Positions 59,341 to 64,000 of a stretch of 64,000 bases of DNA are shown one piece after another. Where the stretch lies: the NCBI RefSeq assembly GCF_034190915.1, contig NW_026947507.1, forward strand, positions 27,332,001 to 27,396,000. Direction: 5' to 3'. Under the pieces are notes generated by a model. That model made no database searches and was not told the origin of the DNA. It was given only the letters and a program-made list of their open reading frames with translations. Each line of letters opens with the position of its first letter. Within the stretch, counting starts at the first letter, position 1. This stretch comes from Cavia porcellus (lineage: Eukaryota > Chordata > Mammalia > Rodentia > Caviidae). The position numbers and the translations under genes are program-made.

Positions 59341-61931
59341 ACAAATATTAATTCCAGAAAGATATCTCTACCAGTTCTGTCATTCTTAGCCACTAATTTC
59401 TGCTTTTGTTTTTCATAACATTTCATTGCTACTGATGGTCTATTTTCCCTGGTAAAATATAAACCCTCCGGGATAAGACTTGGTCTGCCTTTTCTCAATT
59501 ATATCCCCTAGGAATAGAAAATTTCCTAGTGCTTGCTAAACATTTAAATATACTTTAGAATAATAAACATGTGTCTCTCAATTTGATACTAATAATGATG
59601 TGGCAGGCCATTTAATTCTATGGAATCAAATATAAATTTTTGAAAATGAATTATTCTAATAGATTTTTCCTGGAAATGGCTCTCTTTAACTAACTTTACT
59701 TGAAAAGTAGTCTTTTAACTTTAGTTTGCAAATTTCAAGCTGAGTTAAACCTGTAATGCTATTACTGCTTTATTTGATGGGACTTTCGACCAATTTTGAG
59801 CACCAATGATTCACAGTGTAGTTTAACTAAATCTGAGGAAGCAAAATATAGTTGCTTTAAGCATGACCAATGTATTCCTTGGCAGGAATTCATCTGCAGT
59901 GGGCAAAGCCACATACTATTTTCAGAGCACAACCATTTTTTTTTTCTATTACTGCAGCCACATTATTCCAGAATTTGGCATTGATGAATAAATATATCAA
60001 AAGATTGAGAATTGTGTGCAGTGATGCTATTGTACGTCAGCCTTTTTAATACCCACCTGTATTTTTCCAATAGGAACTTGTGATTTTAGTACCAGTCAGG
60101 GATAAATAAAGAATTAAAAGGTCTATTTCCTGTGTAAATCACTATGTGATTTTTTAATAAGCATGCTATTCCATCTATTACAGATTTATTCAATAAATTC
60201 CTAGTTTGAATTATGTCTGCAGATAAGAATCGTAATTTCTAATTAAATAATTGTAGGATTTAAGTGAATTTTTATTTTGTAATCTTTTCCTTGTATAAAA
60301 CTTGTGTGCAAACCTTATCCAAAATGCCATACAAAAAATTCTGACAATGAAAATAATGAACAAAAGCCTGGGTTAACTAGCTAATCCTATAGACCATCTC
60401 CAAATTGGTAAGACAGCACTGGCCATAATCGCTGGCCAAATCATATTGTGCTCCTCTCTTTCATGACTATCCCTACTCCTAAAATCTTAAGTAGATGAAA
60501 TCAGGAAAAAGAAATGACGTGCCACCTTGAACAGAAAGCACCACATTGACCGTATCTCATATATATATATATATTTATTTCTATAGTAACTTCTTCCATA
60601 TATCTGCTTTAGTGATGAAGAGTTTCAGGGTTGCCAATGTAATTTACAAAGGTATCTGAACTTCTATCATTGATTCTGTGTGTTATCTGTTTTCTTTTCT
60701 TTTGCACATCAACAGAAATTAAACTTTCCTCCTTTTTTGTCTACTTCAGGTCTTCCATCTTTTATGGCTCTTTTGTCATTATGGAAGAGTAATAAGGCAT
60801 TCATGATACAGAATTTATTCATTCACTTCTTTTTAAAACTAATATTAGATGAGCTCCAAGAAATGTCATGAACTATTCTTATATCTTGAGTTGTAGTTTG
60901 AACAGTTGAACAGTTATTTTTATGTAAATGTAAGTAAGCTATTTCATTTTGTGATAAAGGTTAAGTAAGAAATAAATGTGATATAATCAAGACAATTTTG
61001 TGGGTGTGTTTTAAAGAGTTACTACTTTGTGTAAAGTAGTTAGTCTAAAGCAATTACCTTAATTTTTCATACTTTATAATATGAGCCCTAGTATTAAATG
61101 TGCAAATTCAGATGTTTCTATGATAATTATTTTTCCAGAAACATTCACCAAATTTTAATTTCTATTTTGTGTTAAAAAACATTACAAATGCTAGATATGT
61201 ACCTATAAATGATAAAATTAAAAAAAATATTTTCATATAGCTAACATTTCAGGAGTGGAAAGTATATTCATATAAGATAAATAAGAAACCTGCATTATTT
61301 TAAACTGTAATAAGTGTTGAGGAGAAGAGAATAGCTGGCCAAGGGAAGCAAGTAGAAAAGGAAAGTGCTGTAATTGAGCGAAGGAAGTGAGATAATCAGT
61401 CACACAGATGTTTTCTGAAAACAAGTCTGGCAGATAGAATGACAATTATAAAGGCTCTAAGGTAAAAAATATTTTTTCTGTGCTCCAGGTTCAGGAAGGA
61501 AAACAAAATTACCTAGTAGATCATAAATGGAATTTTAGTCAAGACGAAGCTAGGAGGATCATGAAGGCACGGTCATGCAGACGGTGGTAGCACATTAGAA
61601 GATGCATCATGATGTTGCTTGTATTTTACCATTTACATTTTGGTTATTGTATGGAAAATACATTGATGTAAAGGTGGACAAAGGCAGAGTGGCTAATCAA
61701 AAATATTTTCCAATTACTTACGAAAGAGTCTATAATGATTTAGATCAAAACAGTAATGAGAAAGAGAAGAGAGATCAGGATGAATGCTTTAAGGCGAAGT
61801 GAGTGGAATTTTACAGTACACAGTTTTGATGAGTTTTATTTCTGTAAGCTAATTTTTTATTTATAGAAAGAAAGGTAATATCACTGTAACTTAAAAATAT
61901 TGAAGCGTATGTTGAATTTATTTGTACTTAA
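59341..61931. other. Gene-free AT-rich DNA
   Basis: No supported gene over 2.6 kb. There is a short TA tract at about 60558-60577. Confidence 0.5.
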
Positions 61932-62044
61932 TGAATGTTTTTTTTTTTTTTTTTTTTTTTTTGTACTGGGGATCGAACTCATGACCTAGCGCTTGCCAGG
62001 CAGGCTCTTATGCTGCTAAGCTAAATCCCTGGTCCTGAATGTTT
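61932..62044 (-). mobile_element. tRNA-derived SINE with target-site duplication, inverted
   Basis: The element body is about 61941-62035: an oligo-T run of about 24, then 'tgtactggggatcgaactca', 'tgacctagcgcttgccaggc' and 'gctgctaagctaaatccctg'. Direct repeats tgaatgttt flank it (61932-61940 and 62036-62044). It is close to the young consensus. Confidence 0.93.
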
Positions 62045-62411
62045 GTATTTTAATATGTCATCAATATGTAGAACTGGTAGCTTAGATACGGTGGGCCATA
62101 ATTTTATTTATATGAATACTGGAGAGCTGAATTGTTTAAAAATAAGCGATGGCAACATTAACCTGTATAAACAAGCTATAAACAACCTGTTCTTTCCTGA
62201 AAGACACTCAATTTAGAAAAGTAAAACCACATTTATTTAGAAGATGCAAAATAATTTAACATAAGATAGTTTTCATTTCAAAATGTGGATCCTGTTAATA
62301 TGGCTTAATGTTTTGTTCATGATTTTTAAATTTACAATATTCATCTGAACCAGGAATCTATGAATTTAAGTACACTTCATTTATATCAACTCTTGGCCAA
62401 ATCCAAAATTC
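62045..62411. other. Anonymous AT-rich DNA
   Basis: No feature between two SINEs. Confidence 0.5.
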
Positions 62412-62421
62412 GTTAGAGCAC

Positions 62422-62556
62422 TTTCTTTTTTTTTTTTTTTTCTTTTTGTCTTTTTCCTTTTTTTTTTTTTTTTTTTTAATTGGTACTGGGGATCGAACTC
62501 ACGACTGCCTGCTTACAAGGCAGATGCTTATGCCGCTGAGCTAAATCCCCAGTCCC
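62422..62556 (-). mobile_element. tRNA-derived SINE with long pyrimidine tail, inverted
   Basis: T-rich tail (62424-62477, interrupted by c and g), then 'ttggtactggggatcgaact', 'cacgactgcctgcttacaag', 'gcagatgcttatgccgctga' and 'gctaaatccccagtccc'. Instead of an obvious direct duplication, it is flanked by an exact 9-bp inverted repeat, ttagagcac (62413-62421) and gtgctctaa (62560-62568). Confidence 0.92.
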
Positions 62557-62571
62557 TAGGTGCTCTAAAGG

Positions 62572-62642
62572 ATACAATTGCAGGGACTGGGAATTTAGCT
62601 CAGAGTTCGATGCCAAGACCAAAAAAAAAAAATACAACTGCA
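62572..62642 (+). mobile_element. Internally deleted SINE flanked by target-site duplication
   Basis: The body (62583-62631) joins the SINE head 'gggactgggaatttagctca' directly to the B-box end 'gagttcgatgccaagacc' and an oligo-A tail. It lacks about 35 internal bases including the central part. Flanking direct repeats are atacaattgca (62572-62582) and atacaactgca (62632-62642). Confidence 0.85.
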
Positions 62643-62674
62643 AGTGTGTTTAGGGGTGTTAAATAGCTGACCAT

Positions 62675-62925
62675 TTTAATGTTTTTGATTGGATCATTGA
62701 ACACAACTGTTTGCAGTCTCACTGTTTAAATGCCCACTTTGTATGCTTTGATACTGTGATGCAAGCAACTATCTCTAAGATGATAATGTGTAATCTATTA
62801 AATGGGGATCTATTACTATTTGTTTTTTTTTTTTTGTAGTTCTGTATTACTTGTACCCTTATACTGTTTTGCTTTGTTTGTTTTTTCTCTTTTTCCTTTT
62901 AAATAAAATTTTAAAAAAAAATTTA
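62675..62925 (+). repeat. Dispersed repeat family A, copy 4 (3' end only)
   Basis: 'ttggatcattgaacacaact', 'gtttgcagtctcactgttta', 'gcaagcaactatctctaaga', 'gtaatctattaaatggggat' and 'tattacttgtaccctt' align with 50207-50370. It ends in an A/T-rich tail, consistent with a 5'-truncated retroposed 3' UTR. Confidence 0.75.
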
Positions 62926-62942
62926 AAAAATCCAAAATTCTT

Positions 62943-63050
62943 AAAAATCATCCAAACTTGGGGCTGGGGATTTAGCTCAGCGGCATAAGCACCTGCCTGC
63001 AAGTAGCCGGTCGTGAGTTCGATCCCCAGTACCGATAAAAAAATAATAAT

Positions 63051-63081
<31 letters not shown>

Positions 63082-63106
63082 TGTAAAAAAAAAATCATCC
63101 AAAGTT
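62943..63106 (+). mobile_element. Young tRNA-derived SINE with 17-bp target-site duplication
   Basis: The body starts ggggctggggatttagctca at 62960, then 'gcggcataagcacctgcctg', the B box 'gtgagttcgatccccagtac' and the tail 'cgataaaaaaataataataa' followed by (AAAT)n. Flanking direct repeats are aaaaatcatccaaactt (62943-62959) and aaaaatcatccaaagtt (63090-63106), one mismatch. This is the best-preserved SINE insertion in the window. Confidence 0.96.
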
Positions 63107-63342
63107 GAGTCAGTAAGAAATTTAGTATTAAAAAAGTTGCAACCAAAAAACGATACGACAGAAGCTGCTCTGTCTTGAAATAAAAGCAGTACTGATGCAC
63201 ATATACTGTTTCTTTGGCTGTCTTCATGAGACATCCTGCTGTCTTGCTCTATTCTGATAAGTATTAATGTTTTATTATTGTTTGCATATTGACTGTTGGT
63301 AGGGTATTAATAATACTTCAGAGACTTCCAAAAGTAAACTCC
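63107..63342. other. Anonymous DNA
   Basis: No feature. Confidence 0.5.
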
Positions 63343-63736
63343 TGTTATGATTTGTGTCTAGATGCCCCCCAAAGCCTCATGATAGTCACACATGGGTTTT
63401 TTTCAGAGGTGGCTGAAACTAGAGTGTGTGACACGAAGGTTAAAGGTGTGTGATTACCAGATCAGTCTATTGATTGGTTTAGCACTGTCCTCCCCCAATA
63501 GCCTAGTTAGAGTATAAAAGGGGCAGAAAAGTGCTGCTGAAGACTCTTGCTTGTTTTGCTATCTTCCACCTGCCATGAGTTGTTTCTCTCTGAGTGTCTG
63601 TCTGCCATGCCATTCTGCCTTGGAGCCAGCAGATTATAAATGGAAACCTCTATAATTTGTCAGCTAAATAGACATGTTCCTTTTTAACTTTGGGTGGCAG
63701 GTATTTCGTCTCAACAAGAGCAAAGTAACTAAGACA
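63343..63736 (+). mobile_element. MaLR solo LTR
   Basis: It starts tgttatgatttgtgtctaga, with 'ccccccaaagcctcatgata', 'tctattgattggtttagcac', a 'gagtataaaaggggcag' TATA-type promoter motif near 63510-63526, 'ttctgccttggagccagcag' and 'ttaactttgggtggcaggta'. It ends 'caaagtaactaagaca'. Length is about 394 bp. The 5' tg and 3' ca ends are intact. A clear 5-bp target-site duplication was not seen (actcc before, gctac after). Confidence 0.88.
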
Positions 63737-64000
63737 GCTACCATCTCTTACCCAGAAAATAATTTGCCATGTTATAAAATCTGCATGTTCTCTCATCACA
63801 ATGCACATGTGGCCCCTGGAGCCCATATTACTGTGACACCCTCCCAGTCATTAAAAAAATACTCTTCTGTGACTGATCAGAGCTTGTATCCACAAAGAGT
63901 TCATTGACTTACTGTCTCGGGCAAATTCATACTGCATTAGAACTCTTAAAATACTTTCTTGGCTGCAATGGCTTCAGAATATTTTAAATTGAAAATATAG
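63737..64000. other. Anonymous DNA to window end
   Basis: No gene or repeat recognised in the last 264 bases. Confidence 0.5.

Overview
This window looks like an AT-rich, intergenic or deep-intronic stretch of a rodent nuclear genome. Four things point that way: tRNA-derived, ID-like SINEs on both strands with A-rich or oligo-dT ends; 7SL-derived B1-type SINEs (about 23.52 and 29.5 kb); MaLR LTRs; and many 5'-truncated LINE-1 (L1) copies. The species cannot be fixed from sequence alone. I found no convincing host protein-coding gene, no spliced exon set and no intact RNA gene. All long open frames fall in repeats or low-complexity DNA.

Layout. 0-1 kb: end of an L1 followed by a dispersed repeat (called family A here), probably an L1 3' UTR. 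1-7 kb: mostly anonymous AT-rich DNA with two old SINEs. 7.0-7.5 kb: an old SINE split by a MaLR LTR. 8.36-9.0 kb: an LTR-like repeat (family B). 9.65-10.12 kb: an AT-rich minisatellite. 14.6-19.4 kb: a cluster of LTR-class sequence, namely a MaLR LTR with internal region, a second family B copy, and a degraded minus-strand endogenous retrovirus with a protease DTG motif flanked by 65-bp direct repeats. 20-35 kb: simple repeats, B1 SINEs, an ancient L1M-type 3' UTR, a plus-strand L1 3' end, and candidate MLT1-like and L2-like relics.

36.7-40.9 kb: the largest element, a minus-strand L1 carrying nearly all of a decayed ORF2. Its 5' end is joined exactly to a full-length U6 snRNA pseudogene, which makes a U6-L1 chimeric retrogene. 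43.7-50.4 kb: more family A copies, a SINE and an MLT1-like LTR. 52.3-58.3 kb: a mosaic of L1 pieces in alternating orientation, including a probable 5'-inverted (twin-primed) insertion and an L1 interrupted by another L1 3' UTR plus a SINE. 61.9-63.1 kb: a dense SINE cluster. 63.34-63.74 kb: a MaLR LTR.

No functional gene system is evident. The value of the window is as a record of retrotransposition: chimera formation, twin priming, nesting, and SINE insertion with visible target-site duplications. Family names come from recognising consensus-like patterns by eye; boundaries of old elements are approximate.
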